Positions 13,996 to 26,717 of a stretch of 64,000 bases of DNA are shown one piece after another. The stretch is from Cymodocea nodosa. Its lineage: Eukaryota; Streptophyta; Magnoliopsida; Alismatales; Cymodoceaceae. Within the stretch, counting starts at the first letter, position 1, and each line of letters opens with the position of its first letter. The translations under genes and the position numbers were made by a program. The notes under the pieces were generated by a model that saw only the letters and a list, made by a program, of their open reading frames with translations, was not told the DNA's origin and did no database searches. The stretch is from positions 4,290,501 through 4,354,500 of the forward strand of contig JAZBRI010000003.1 of the NCBI GenBank assembly GCA_036874045.1, read 5' to 3'.

Positions 13996-16900
13996 TTATC
14001 TGCAATCTGCCCCAATTGCTTCTTGAATAGATTTGTAACCATCTCTCCTCAAACATTCAGCTAATTCTCCCTGTGGACAAAGAAGCAATAAAGTAAATGC
14101 GAGCTCTTCAAGCACATACTTACAAAACAAAGTGGATGAAAAAAATTTGAAAGAGCAAATGCATTCTCCAGTATCTCTATTTTACGTTTTGCCATGATTA
14201 CTTAGTCAAAGAAGCCTAGAAAAATCTTGATATTGGAATGTGCAATTTGATGAAAAATCCATCTCTCATCCAACATAAATGGGACACTTTTAACATATAA
14301 CGAACAAAGTAATATTGAAGGTAAAAAATGAGAGCAAATCCATTCTTCAATGCCTACTTTATGTTTCAAAAAGGACTGCACACTAGTCAACTAAGAAAAG
14401 CTCAGACAGTGCAATATGATGGCCAATCTATCTTTCATCCAAAATAAGTGGAGCCCTTCAATTACATCATTAGAACCGAGGTTTAGACTAGTTCTATATA
14501 TTGGTAAAAGTCAGAGATTTGAAGTTACAGATATATAGACTACATTAAACATAGAACCGAATATGAATTGAGAGATTTATCGATTGACAATTGTGTCATT
14601 TTTACATTATCAATGTTGGACTGTTCTCACACCCTTCCTTGCTTATGGCCTTATATGAATACATGCAGACTTGTGTCCATTAATATAGATCCCTTTTGAC
14701 TGTGATACCATACTGACTTGCTGAGGGAAAGAAGCAAGATTAGATTATGCTAATAGAGGTCTACGAAATTAAAAGAAATAAAGGTATGTCTAAGATTATG
14801 ACTCGGATTGTTGTTATTATAATAATAGATTATGCTAATAGAAATTACAAACCAATGTATAGAGTCCTCTAATAACCTAAGGTATATGAATATCCATTTA
14901 CAATTAACATGATTAACACTTAATTTCTCAACATTATCACCACAAGGCATAGAACAAAACCGAGTCAAAAACATTTTGCAGAGCTACATTTTGAGCATAC
15001 ATACTAATATTTGATTCTGTTACCTTTATTTGAGGAATTATTGCAGGCCCACCATAAGCAAATGATGTGTAAATTTGCACAAGAGAAGCACCAGCACGTA
15101 TCTTTTTATATGCATCTTCACCACTGCATAAAACAAATACACAAGAACATTATGTTTCTGCAGTTCAAGAAGTGAATAGATCCATGAAATATTATTAGGC
15201 CAGCAAACTACCTGCTAACACCACCACAGCCAATAAGAGGTATCTTCCCCTGTCCAAGTATTAGTTATTTGAGAAGCGTGTCAGCCATTGTAAAAAAGAT
15301 ATATGGAAACAAGGCATAAGGTAATGCAAAGAGAGTGGGATGAAATGATAGAGCATTGCTGCTGAAGGAAAGTCTCAAGTAAAACAATGGGACAGGGCCA
15401 TACTTAGAGAGGCCTTCAGCTAGGAACCATAAGGAAATTAGGTATTTTAGGTCTAGCTTTATTTTAAAATCCAGATCCTAATCTAATCTTGTGCTCCTTC
15501 AACCTCGTAATCATCTTTGAAGCAAACCACATCTAATCTCATGTAATTATGTTTATACGATTTTTTGGTGTATTTTAAGCATTTACAATCTGATTATCAA
15601 AATTGTACATTTATTTGGCATACTATACAACATTTATTATAATTTTCATTATCTTTTTTATTTACAGAATCTCTGCATCATAATTTCATATTTTCATTAT
15701 ATTACATAATACAGACTAACATCTAATTTAGTGATATTTTAAATTTATACATATATTTACTATGCTTACAACTTTCATTATGCATTTCATTAAAAATCTG
15801 TGCATCCCTTCTTTACATATTTACAGAATATTACATAAATTTCAACGGCATCTGATTTGATTGTGTTATGCATATGTTTAGCATATTTTACATAATCATT
15901 ATAGTTTAGACATGCACACAATTGCACATACACATGCATGCTATGATACCCTAGTGACTAGTGCCTAGGTTTGCTTGGTGGATCCATAGCATATCAATAT
16001 CATACATATATGACACTCTAACACTATAATTTCCCATATTTGTTATGAGTTGGGCCACAATTGCATGTTTTTGTGACCTACATCAATATATTATTGGTTA
16101 TAGTTTGCCATTACATATATAATTAGTATTTTCTTGTTATGTATCATAAATGTGTTTTGCTATTAAATTTTGATGCATACACATGCACATACACGTGTGC
16201 ACACACACACATACATACATACCTACAAACTTTATATGTCCTCAGAACAAAAAACTATTGGTGCAAGGTTCTGCCTAAAATAGAAATTCAAGTCAATAAT
16301 TATTAAATCTATTCAATTTTCAAATCTAGGAATAATTATGCCTACAATTAAAAACAATCAACCTATCAAGATACAAATTCAAATTTGTTTCTAGTCTTGG
16401 TCAGAGACCAATATGTACTTGGAAGTCCAACAAAAAGGGAAAGTAGATGTTTTATTCATATGATGGAGGTAACCAATTTGTTCTTTGAAAGTCCTTGGAA
16501 TAAGACAAATGATCATAAAAGATAGGAGATTCAAAAGAGATAATACATTGTGTAACTTGGAGGAAGCCATTGACATCAACCTCTAATCCCAAAACTAACA
16601 CAAGAAAGATCATACTGTCACTGTCCTACCCTAACGATATCATCCACAGGACTTTTGGTTGAGAGGCCCAAGTGGAACGTTTTATCATTAGTTTTCTGTT
16701 GTTGTTTAGGGTAGGATATTGGGATTTAAAGCACATACAAACAGAATCAAATTCCTTGCTGAATTAGTACATATAATGTCTAGCCCTAAGGCATTTGAGA
16801 AGCATAGCCTCCAATGCAGCACCAATAAAATACACCATATGTAGTAATTTGAACAACGATAAGAAAAAAAAAAAACCTGATACAAGTTAACATTTACCCG

Positions 16901-19900
16901 AGTTAGGAGGTACATCTCCTTCAGAACATTTGTGGACATATCAAATAGTGGATTCCCACTTAGCCCACCACTTTCTTTAGCCAAAGGATTGCTCTGTACA
17001 GAATCAGGTCTGGAGACTGTTGTATTTGATATTATCTGCAGCATTCAAAAAACTAATATAATAAACAAAGTAAACAGGATCTTGCACCTATTTGAAAAAC
17101 AAATACACCAGAGGAGGTTTAATTGGAAGGAATCTAAGAGAACACTAAAAATATAGAAATAGAGGGAGGTTGAAATGCTTAGTTTATTCCCCATTTATTA
17201 GCATACGATCTTCCAAATCATTCCCACAGAAGGAAAGTAATTTCTGGAAGATGTCTTACAGCTGAAACAAGTACCGCATAAGACATCTAGCCTAGATACC
17301 GACCCATTCTTCTACCAATGAATGGCCACTTTCAATGTAAAGTAACAAGCAAATGATATGCCTATTGCACCTAAAAGCAATGCAATGTAAGAAATCCAAC
17401 ATAGATGCTAAACCATTGTTCTGCTGATGAATGCATATGTTCATTATAAAGCAATAATATATGATATTCATTGGTAAAAATTAACTTCCTATACATATTG
17501 GTGAATTTCTCACTATTTCAGTGATAAATTTAATTCAATACCAAGTCCAAATTCCACCTGCTAAGTTTACTATGAGCTGTATCCTTTTTGCCAATATCAA
17601 ACTCAAGGGAAAAAGGTGCAGCAATGTCAAGACAGAGATATTAAACAAATAGATAGGTAGTAAACAAAAGCAAGATCTAGATTAACAAAGGAAAAATGAC
17701 TTCCATGTCGTCCACTCATCCCTGTGACTAACAGCTCCCTAAAGTTGAACCAACGATGAACCCTCCAATATCCTTGAATATTCAGAGCATGCAAATAAAG
17801 AAGGCAAAATCAAATAGAATAAGTAATTCAACTATGTTATCAAAAACACGATAGGAAACAAAATGAAATATACTGCACTTTAGCACATACAACCATCAAA
17901 CCAGACAAAACAACTTCGGATACATATCCACAATCTTCATTGATAAAATGATAACAGAAGCATTTGACAACATTTACCAGTCCATCCAAGCGAAGGGAGG
18001 CTGCAACCTAGACAAAGCAGGAAATCACAGAGATTATATGCAAGTTTCAAAAGATTTGATTGTTTATTGAAATTATCAAATGACAATTTGTCGATACCAT
18101 GGCTATATCTTCAAGATCCTGCTTAGACAAGTCCGGAGCAATTTTCACAAGCAATGGTGGAGGACCCTCTTCTGCCCACTGCATTTCATCACGAGCAGCC
18201 TGTACCTAATGATGAGAAACATAGAAAAAACAAATGATGTGATATTAGAATTTCAGATGTCACAAGTAAATAGCAAGTCAGTAACCATAGGAGGAAAAAC
18301 CTTCTTGATAAGATCTTTCAATTGTTTCCTTCCTTGAAGTTTACGCAAACCAGGAGTATTTGGTGAAGAAATGTTTATGACCTGCAAGGCTACAGGTGTT
18401 CAGTGCAGTAGCACAGTCGTTTAAGAATACTTGAAGTTACACGGACAGACAAAATCAGGCAACTCGTCTATGCTTCGAGAGCATTTATTGAAGTCATTTT
18501 TGGTGGCAAATAGAGGATGACTAGCACCTAAAGATATGTCAAATATAACTGTTTTAATTTCCTTTGAATAGACCACAAAAATATAACTGGCCTTGAAAAC
18601 ATGTTAACCACTGTGAACAAGAATCCTAAGAAAAAAAGCTAGAAACATAGTAAAACATCTTCCTGTGCTTATTGCTTTCATTAATTTTAGGTCGGCCAAG
18701 CACCTTCCCCAACATACATTATGCTTAAAGTTTTTCCAGCCAGACTCTAGTCAGTAGCATAATTTTCATATGGGTGGAACCAGACAAGGGAGCCAGAATA
18801 TTGTGGCAGATCTGAATCATATGCCCAAAAGAGTATCATGAACTAACTTCAAGTTTAGAAATCAGGCAATAGTTATTTGACACTTTCAAACAAGGAATCC
18901 AACATCAACATATCTTGGTAACATATAGGATGTCAGTCTTGATGAGGGATGACATGGTTATGTGCGAATATCAGTCAGATCAAGTTGAATGAAATGTTGA
19001 CCATGTCAGTAGATATTATCCAACTCATCATGTTTTGTGAACAGCTGGAACTCAGAGCATTGACATTGCCCATATATACCAAACATGTGACCCTTCTGTC
19101 CACATGTCTTCCATCCCCATTTGTCTACTCTTTCTTTCTCTCCACACCCAACTTGGACCCTCATTTTTCTGGCTGCCAGTGCCGCATTGGAGGTGTTACT
19201 TTTTGCCAGAGCTGCTGATTTGCTGGTGCTACTACCAGCCTACTGTTGCTGATCTGCTGCCGGCTGGTATCTGTGCTGGTGCTGCTGCTGAGTTTTTATA
19301 TAGCTTTAAAAGATAGGTATTTAATTTTACATAGTTCACAGAAAAGATTGTAGCACTATCAGCTTCTTCCTGACCTCCATCCAACCTCACACATCCACAT
19401 CTAGTTGGGCAGGTAAATTTCTATCGTATGGTGGGAAAATAGCATTAGTAGAGCAGTTCTTACAAATCTGCTATTTCATTATTTGTCTTTGTTCAGAATG
19501 TTAGATGTGAAGACAGTCAGTTAAATCACTAAAGACAGTTGGACTTAACCAAGAAGTGTTGGTCAATTCAAAGAGAAGTTTCAATTAAACCAAAGAGGAG
19601 ACTTAGTTACACCAAGGAAGAAGTGACAGTTGAACAACTGGACAAAAGACAATCAAACTGAAGGAAGTATTGACTAAATCGATAATTGGAGCAAACAACA
19701 GTAGTGGTGTCCAATGAAAGTGCACCGCACCGAATGTTCAATGCTACAATAAATCTGTCAGAGTCTCCGTTAATCAAACATCAAAGGTAGCAGAAAACTT
19801 CAGAATTGTAATAGACATTGTCAAAGTGATTTGTCTGGTGGCAGTGTACCAGATAGCCGATGGTATAGGCATCATTAGATTGATTTGTCTGATAGTGTTT

Positions 19901-22900
19901 GATTAGACAAACAAGATGTCTGTTAGTTCAAGCATCTTCAAGAGTTCAATCATACTGATGGAGTGTTTGATTATACTGAAGAGAAGCTTGGTTATACCGA
20001 TGGTGTATTTGGTTAGACCAAAGATTTAAGTATTGCTGGCCGTTAGATGTGGAGTCCATAGTTGAAGTCAGGCAATGATTTTCAAAGATTGCAGGAGTAT
20101 TTCTATAATCTGTTGTAAAAGATAGTGTAACCCTAAATGTATCCTATTTAAAGAGGTTGTAACCCATTGTTGTAAATATGTGTACGACATTTCTCCCAAA
20201 GTATGCATCACCACTAGAGACAATCATAATGGGAGCTAACATCACCATAGACATAAGCTACTACCAAATCACATATATTCTTGTATCAATGTGTACATGA
20301 TATTCATCTCTTCTACCATTATTCTTTGATTCAATCTATGTGAGAGAATGCTTCCACTTATCGATACATGAGTGGTACCGAAGTCTCACCATTGCAAGTG
20401 ATCCCAACACAGAATTCTAATTTCAATGGCAAATCATCTAGAGCAGATTCCACAATAATTCTTGCCAGAGAGGGTTTCTAGTATTTGGAAAGCGGTTCTT
20501 GAGGAAGATGATATTATTAGGTGTGGTTCAAAGTTTGTTGTTGGGAATGGGTGTGGAGTTGGCTTTTGGGGCAATATTTTGGTTGGCAGGGAAGAGAAAC
20601 CCAAAGAAATGGGTCCTTTAACAGATCTCTGGGGAGGATTGCCATGGGAAAACCACGGAAGAGTTAGTTCTGTTGGTGCCAAAGAGGATGACTTTGTTGG
20701 ATATGACAACTGGTTGGAAGACTGCTGCAATAAGACATAGATACTCACTGGAGAAGACATATAATACAGAAACAACAAATATGGAAGGAGAGAATCTCGT
20801 TGAAGCAGAAATTTTGGTTGATATAGAAACCCAGGACTCAGGGGATGTAGTAAAGGAAAGTTCCCAAACTGTTAATTTCCTACAAGACAGCAAAAATCCA
20901 AATCAAGGCAATACCCATCCAGTAGACAGTGATTTTGACCAGAAAGAGAGAGAAAATTTGGGATTAGATGGAGGAGGTTGTTATAAAAAAGTTCAAAATT
21001 CTAATGATCCCCAATCCCCTGATAGTTCCATAATTCAATCCATGTGGACTATTAGGTGGACGTCCACATGCTAGGCTCTTACTCTCTTAGATCAAAGGAA
21101 GAAAATTATGTTGAGAAAAAATCATGTTCGTGGGACCAGTACAGCAGCAAAAGAAAGGGCCAGTGCATCCATTCTTGAAGCTAAAAATGGGATGGACTTG
21201 GGCTTCATTGGATGTCGAGAACATGAAGGACTAGGGGCTAGGGAATGGCTGTAACCCAACAGACTAAGCAGAGACCCAACAAATAGAGGTAAGAGGCATG
21301 GAAACCCAACAGATGAAGAATATTGATGTCTCATTCCCAGGGTCAGAAGCAGAATTCGCAGAAATGAAGACAGACTGATCTTTCATCTACAGAAGAGGCA
21401 GGAGACATTCAGCATCAACCTCTGAAGGGGAAGCCGTGGTTCAAGATGACAACTATGGATAAAGAAATGGAAACCTTAAGATCTGTGGAACATGAAACTT
21501 AGCAACTTGTTCTACAAGGGCAAGTGTAGTTACTTACAAATGGATGTATACTATCAAATGCAAATCAAATAGAACAATGGACTGTTACAAAACTCATTTG
21601 GTGGCTTGAGGATTTACTCAAATATATGAGAAACATTTTCCCTAGTGGCTCATCTCAACTCCATCTAGGTGCTATAATCCATAGCCATCGATCAATCATG
21701 TAAGCTAGTTCAACTAAATATGAAGAGCACGTTCCTATAGTAAGCATTTATGAAGCAAGTTCCAAGGTATGTTACTCAAAGGAAGAATTTGATATTCAAA
21801 CTAAAGAAGACGATCTATGAATTCAAACAAAGTCTACAAGCATTGTTTGAAAAATTCAATAGTGTCATGACAAATACAAGCTTTTGTCAATGTGCAATAG
21901 GCCACTCTATGTTTTACAAGAAGACAGATGGAGACTATATAATTTTGGTGGCCTATGTTGATCATATGTTGTTGACAAACAATAATACTGCAACCATTTC
22001 TAACACCAAGGAGTACTTAAAGAGATATTTCATCACAAAAGGCATAGGTAAACTCAAGTAATTTTTGGAAATTGAATTTGCATATTCTAGAAGAAGAATG
22101 GCTTTGACACAAAAGAAACATACACTTTACTTGTAGCAAGAGATAGGACTCCTAGGTTGCAAACCTAAAAATTCACCAATAGAGACTAATCCCCCCTTTA
22201 AGACAATTCATCAAAACTTGTAGAGGATCTAAGATAGTATAAAAGATTGATTAGAAAATTGATCTACCTAACAATTAGGAGACTAGATAAAGCCTGTATA
22301 GTTAACCTTCTCAGTCAATTCATACAAGAGGCATGACCACTTGACAACACTTGTATATAAAAGGCACCCAAGAGCCAAGAAGAATTCATTGACAGAGACC
22401 TCTTCATATACTTGCTTATGTCTAGAATGCACTGAAGGGAAGTCTTGTATATAAAAGGCACGACCATTTGTTGATTAAGGCATATTCTGACTCTAGTTAT
22501 GTAGAAGATATAGGTGATCAAAAGTCAACTTATGTTAGTACGAATCCACTCACTTGACAAAGTAAGAAACAAAACATGGTTTCAAATCTAGTGTTAGAAT
22601 AGTGTACTGATCCATGGCCTAGGCTTTTTGGAAGATGATGTAGCTTAGATCACTTTTACATGAGTTTCAAGTCTTATTCCTATGTACTACGGCAATCTTC
22701 ATAGCCAACAACCCTATGTTTCATGAGTGCACTACAGATATCAAATATAGTGACCCTATGTTCCATGAGTGCACTACAGATATCAAATATAGTGATGAAG
22801 AGTTGGATATCTTCATCAAAGGCTTAGATATCAACATGTTTAATAGTTTATGTAATAAGTTAGGTATGATAGATAGATAGATAGATAGATATGTTCTATC

Positions 22901-25900
22901 TTGAAGGAGAATGTGAGAGTATCATTTTTTTTTTTTTTTGATCCTCTAGAATTATCCATAGAGGTGATAACATATGAGTCTCAATGGACACTCAAATGGC
23001 CTAGTATCCAATGAGGCGAATGCTTGAAGGAGGTCTTGCTAGGCCTCAACATGGTAGATTTCTCGAAGTATCGCGTACTTTGTCTCGCAAAGATTTTCAA
23101 CTAGTTGGAAGTACCTAAAGTGACCCTATCCACCAACTTGATTGAGATTACTGACTGAGGCAAGACTCGCAATATTGGCACGTGAATTGAGTAAGTGGTG
23201 CACACACCTATAGCTTGTCAGTACTTGAGCAGAGCCAACACTATTGCTCATAGACATTACATGAGAACTTCCCAGATGGTCACCCATCCTGGTTCTGCTC
23301 TCGCCAAAACACAGTTAACTCTAGAGTTCTTACAGAAGTCGATGCTTGGTAGTAGGTGTAAATGCAATAGATAAATCATGGTTGAACTTTAATGTATCAT
23401 TTAGGTCATTAGATAAATGGGTAAATAGATATCCGATTACATTAAAGTTCAAGTACACATTCTCTATATAATGTACCCCCTTTTGTTGCTAATGATGGAT
23501 TTCATTTTCCGTAATTCTTCTTTTCCATGCAATAAATGCAAAATAAATAGTTTTAGAAAATATTATCATGAATTGCACAGATGTACATGCAAGATTTTTA
23601 AGTGGTAAAATAATTTTTTTATCAATTGCCAATATCACATTGAGGATACCATTGGAAATATCAAGGTTTTTGGAGTTTTATTACATGAAGAAATCTTAAT
23701 GTCATAAAAGGTTAGTAAAAGCATGATTACCATATACAACTTTTTAAGAAAAAGGAGAACTTTTAGGATTGTTGCAGTCAAGAAATTTTCATCTACATAT
23801 TACACTCACCCAAAAAGTCAAATTTGTTGAGAGATTAAATTTCAAAGACAGATGCTAAAGAAGATAACACAAAAGATGGAAAACCATTATTTATTATCAA
23901 TCCATAAATGATTTCCAGAAAAATATTCATGTAACCAGCCTAAGTACTAACTTATGATGATGAGAAATAGTTGATATAAAAGCTGAAAACTATTGAGAAT
24001 CACCAAGAAAGAATGAAAATCTTACAAGATAATCTGCATATTGAGATAGAGTATGAACTCCTTGAACGTAATCGGCAGCTGCATCTACACTTGTCTTATT
24101 TTTGCCAATATTTACTCCAAGAATACCAGGACCTGCTTTTCCTCCTTGCTTAACATTGCTGTTAGAGGTTTGAGAAGTAGAGGTTTCTTCCATCTTTCTT
24201 TTACCATGTTGGGCACCCAGTCGTTTTGCAACTACAACAATGCCTTCACTATTAAAGCCGCAGCGGTTGATGACAGCACTGTCAATAGAAACATCAAACA
24301 ACATCTAATTCATTCTTCATTTCAAGCTTAAAAGTGCAACAGCTAGATTAACAAAATGGCCATAATCCAGAAGCACTTACAGTTCAATAAACAAAGAAAC
24401 TTCTACTTACCCTTCAGAGCGCAATCTAAAGATGCGAGGCTTTGGGTTACCCTCTTGAGGAATAGGGGTCACTGAACCAACTTCTATAAATCCAAAACCT
24501 AAACCTAACAAACTTTCAACAGCTTCAGCATTTTTATCAAAACCAGCGGCAAGACCTATTGGATTACGAAACTTCCGACCCCATACTTCCAACCCAAGAA
24601 TTGGTGGATCTGGCCTCTTCTCCCTTGGGATAAGCCCACGAGATGAAGCTAATATTGCAAGATTATGAGCAGTCTCTGGATCCAGTAATGCAAATGCTGG
24701 ATTCAAAAGCTTGGAAGAATTAAACAGCCATCCACTGCATAATCATTAGAAAACATCACAAAAGTAGCCGACAGGGTAATGACAAACAATTGTTGCTTTT
24801 TTTAGTAATAAAAAATCGTGTATTCATTAAACAAGAGAAAAAGTAAAAGGTGAGAGGTGATGGGAAAATGGAGAAAAATAGAGGAAAGGAAAACAAGGAG
24901 GTGGTGGAATGAACAAAATAGGAAGAGGATGCATGCACATAACTATCCAACTTAGATAAAGATTCAGATTGATATTAAATATGAACTTGAACGTTATGTC
25001 TACATTTATATTTTGCATTGATGTAAAAAATGGAAAAATAGCTGTGCAAAATCTGTTTGAGCAATTTTTAACCCAAACTGTTTAGTTTTTAAAGAAATGG
25101 AGAAAATGGTTCGAAAAAATGCATTTTCCATGTAAATAGACATTTTCCCATTTTCTACGTTTTGGATGTTACTATTTAAGTTGTTGTTGTTGACATGATT
25201 TTAATGTTTGATATTTTACATTTTTTTCTTAAACTTTATTTGCATTTTTATATAGTTATTTACGTTTAAGGACTTATTAGTAACTAATAAATATACATAT
25301 TCAAAATATATATTTTGAATTGTGATATTTAATTGAATAAAAGTTTGTTTTACCTAAGTAATCTACAATAGTGATGATTGTATAGATGCAAGTATATTTA
25401 TATTTATCTTTTATTTATCTCATTTCAAAAAATTCATGTTTAAACCCCCATTTAAAAAAAATAATTTCCAATCCATATAAATGTTGATTTTCCATTTTTA
25501 TAACATTGATATTTTGAAGTCTAAAAAATTTGAACTACAATATTTTTTTAATTGATTTTTCACTTTCCTAACCATTATTATCTACACGATTAGGTTATTT
25601 AGGTGTTATTTTGTTGTTAAGTACATAAGTTATGCTTCATTTTTAATCCATTGACTTGTGAATAAGTGGCAATTACACATGCCAATGCCATCCTTTTTCG
25701 ATTATATTACATGTGAATGAATTATAATTTTTTTTATTCATTTAATTTAATAATTATTTCTTATACCTGATATTATATATTTATATCTATATTTTTATGT
25801 TTTAAAGTTTATGTTTCTCCAAAAAACTATTTAAGTCATCATTTTTTTATAAATAAATGGTTTTAGACTTTGTTGGCCATAAAGCATCAATGGAATGATG

Positions 25901-26717
25901 AGATTTTAGAAAAAGCGCATGCTATCATGACTCAACGCCAAAATGGTGTACCAAAAGGTAGCCTCATCTGCGGTACTCACGTATGCTCCTCCAGCGATGG
26001 CTAGACCAATCATAGTTCCAGTCAGCAGTGTTCCCTGCAAAAGCAATTAGAAAGTCGTTTCACACATTTCACAAATAAATAAATACATTTAGACGTGAAA
26101 CAAGACAATAGAATCTGAAGATCTTAGAACCAGATAAAGAAAAATAAACAAAGCAAAATATGTGGAATGCATTTAAGAGAGATAAGGAGATTGAATGTTA
26201 TTAAACATCTCTCAGTTATTAAAAATGCGACAGACAAGGTACGGATATAGATGGGAAAAATCCGATGGAGAAAGACCTCACCAATGTAGGGGTGTTGGGG
26301 AGGATTATGTACACAAACTAAGCAGGGACGTCGAAGTTACTAGACTCAATTGAACAATGTAGAAAAACCAAGGACCAAGAAACTCGTAAAATAGAAAAAA
26401 TAAAAAATCCAGTATCACCCACAGGCCACGGTTGCCAGAGGAAAATGCCAAATTCTACAATGCCCACACGCTACCGCCATACAATTTAACGAGCAAACAG
26501 ACAAAAACCGAAGCCAAAACATCAATCAATTGTGAAAAAGCCGTACCATTCTGGAGTGAGGAGGTGGCGGAAGCCGTGGTGGGGCAACCTTGGGCACGGT
26601 TCCAGAAGCGCTATAGAACAACCTAGTTTCGGCGATGCTAGCACCCGCAACAACAAAAGGCCTCGTCTTCCGAAACAAGGCATCCTTGAGATAACTCCCC
26701 AGGAGCCTTCTCGCCAT
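13996..26717 (-). CDS. PYRD: Dihydroorotate dehydrogenase, mitochondrial (class 2), complete
   Basis: Oxidises dihydroorotate to orotate in de novo UMP synthesis, passing electrons to ubiquinone at the inner mitochondrial membrane. Eleven exons on the minus strand: 26717-26547, 26034-25952, 24734-24411, 24278-24026, 18381-18301, 18205-18098, 18007-17978, 17035-16898, 15249-15212, 15123-15024, 14070-13996. They encode 466 aa, close to the 460 of Arabidopsis PYRD. Residues 1-50 are Arg-rich and acidic-poor (targeting presequence); a hydrophobic helix at about 60-78 is the membrane anchor. The FMN barrel follows: [54 protein letters not shown] with the catalytic serine of class 2 enzymes, [39 protein letters not shown]. 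All motifs are intact. Exon 7 is only 30 nt and exon 9 only 38 nt. Intron 4 (18382-24025) is 5.6 kb and full of retroelement debris. No neighbouring pyrimidine gene is present. Confidence 0.97.
16177..16225. repeat. CA/CATA simple repeat in DHODH intron 8
   Basis: An alternating purine-pyrimidine run (ACACATGCACATACACGTG, then ACACACACAC and CATACATACATAC) lies between exons 8 and 9. Confidence 0.8.
19499..20365 (+). mobile_element. Probable copia 5' LTR with primer-binding site in DHODH intron 4
   Basis: The segment begins TGTTAGATGTGAAG and ends shortly before TGGTACCGAAGTC at about 20373, which resembles the initiator-Met tRNA primer site TGGTATCAGAGC. It contains the block TTTAAAGAGGTTGTAACCC and a CTATGTGAGAGAATGC end typical of LTR R/U5 regions. 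The boundaries are approximate, and no paired 3' LTR was found. Confidence 0.4.
20440..20740 (+). pseudogene. LINE reverse-transcriptase C-terminal fragment (zf-RVT-like)
   Basis: The plus-strand frame reads [19 protein letters not shown], then [17 protein letters not shown]. This resembles the segment after the reverse transcriptase in plant LINEs (xxIGNGxxIxFWxDxWLG). It is short, lies between two copia-like parts, and loses the pattern after about 20600. Confidence 0.4.
21480..22915 (+). mobile_element. Degenerate Ty1/copia pol (RT and RNase H) in DHODH intron 4
   Basis: The reverse transcriptase region is partly open at 21750-22061: [19 protein letters not shown] corresponds to the copia LKKALYGLKQAPRAWFEKF block, and [13 protein letters not shown] to the YVDDML active site, with the second Asp changed to His. 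Downstream come [12 protein letters not shown]-like and [17 protein letters not shown] (RNase H) and the closing [15 protein letters not shown] block. Stops and frameshifts are frequent. A purine-rich GAAGGAGAATG at about 22905-22915 marks the polypurine tract. It is antisense to DHODH. Confidence 0.8.
22711..22794 (+). repeat. 42-bp in-frame tandem duplication in the copia remnant
   Basis: The unit starting ACCCTATGTT occurs at 22711 and again at 22753 with one substitution (TTTC versus TTCC). It duplicates 14 codons ([14 protein letters not shown]) of the closing RNase H block. Confidence 0.9.
22925..23365 (-). mobile_element. 5S rRNA-headed, poly(A)-tailed short element, copy A
   Basis: On the minus strand the element starts at 23365 with GCATTTACACC and continues with a segment alignable end to end with plant 5S rRNA. 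The box-C part GGATGGGTGACC is intact, AGTTAA marks the A-box, and GGCGAGAG and GGGAAGTTCTCATG follow. A body of about 320 bp has no coding potential, and the element ends in a 15-base A run (T22925-22939 on the plus strand). It lies inside an older copia LTR: plus-strand flanks AGAGTATCAT to the left and ATGTATCATTTAGG to the right show where the LTR was split. A clean long target duplication is not visible here. The alternative is a piece of the LTR-type element Cassandra, which the A-tail argues against. Confidence 0.75.
23366..23530 (+). mobile_element. Right part of the copia LTR split by copy A
   Basis: TCATTTAGGTCATTAGATAA and GGGTAAATAGATATC match the LTR start at about 6870-6930 in DCL1 intron 3 (TCATTAGATTAATGGGTAAA). 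It continues to about CATGCAATAAATG, where recognisable similarity ends. Confidence 0.5.

Noticed and set aside
16177-16225. CRISPR-like or other regular array
   Set aside because: A simple CA/CATA microsatellite; no spacers.
22925-23365. Cassandra (LTR-type TRIM) solo LTR
   Set aside because: Cassandra also carries 5S-like sequence, but here the element ends in poly(A), and the sister copy has a 17-bp target duplication. No TG...CA ends or primer site were found.
23265-23365. Functional 5S rRNA gene
   Set aside because: Many substitutions, single copy, embedded in a repeated element, and no T-run terminator right after the 5S part.
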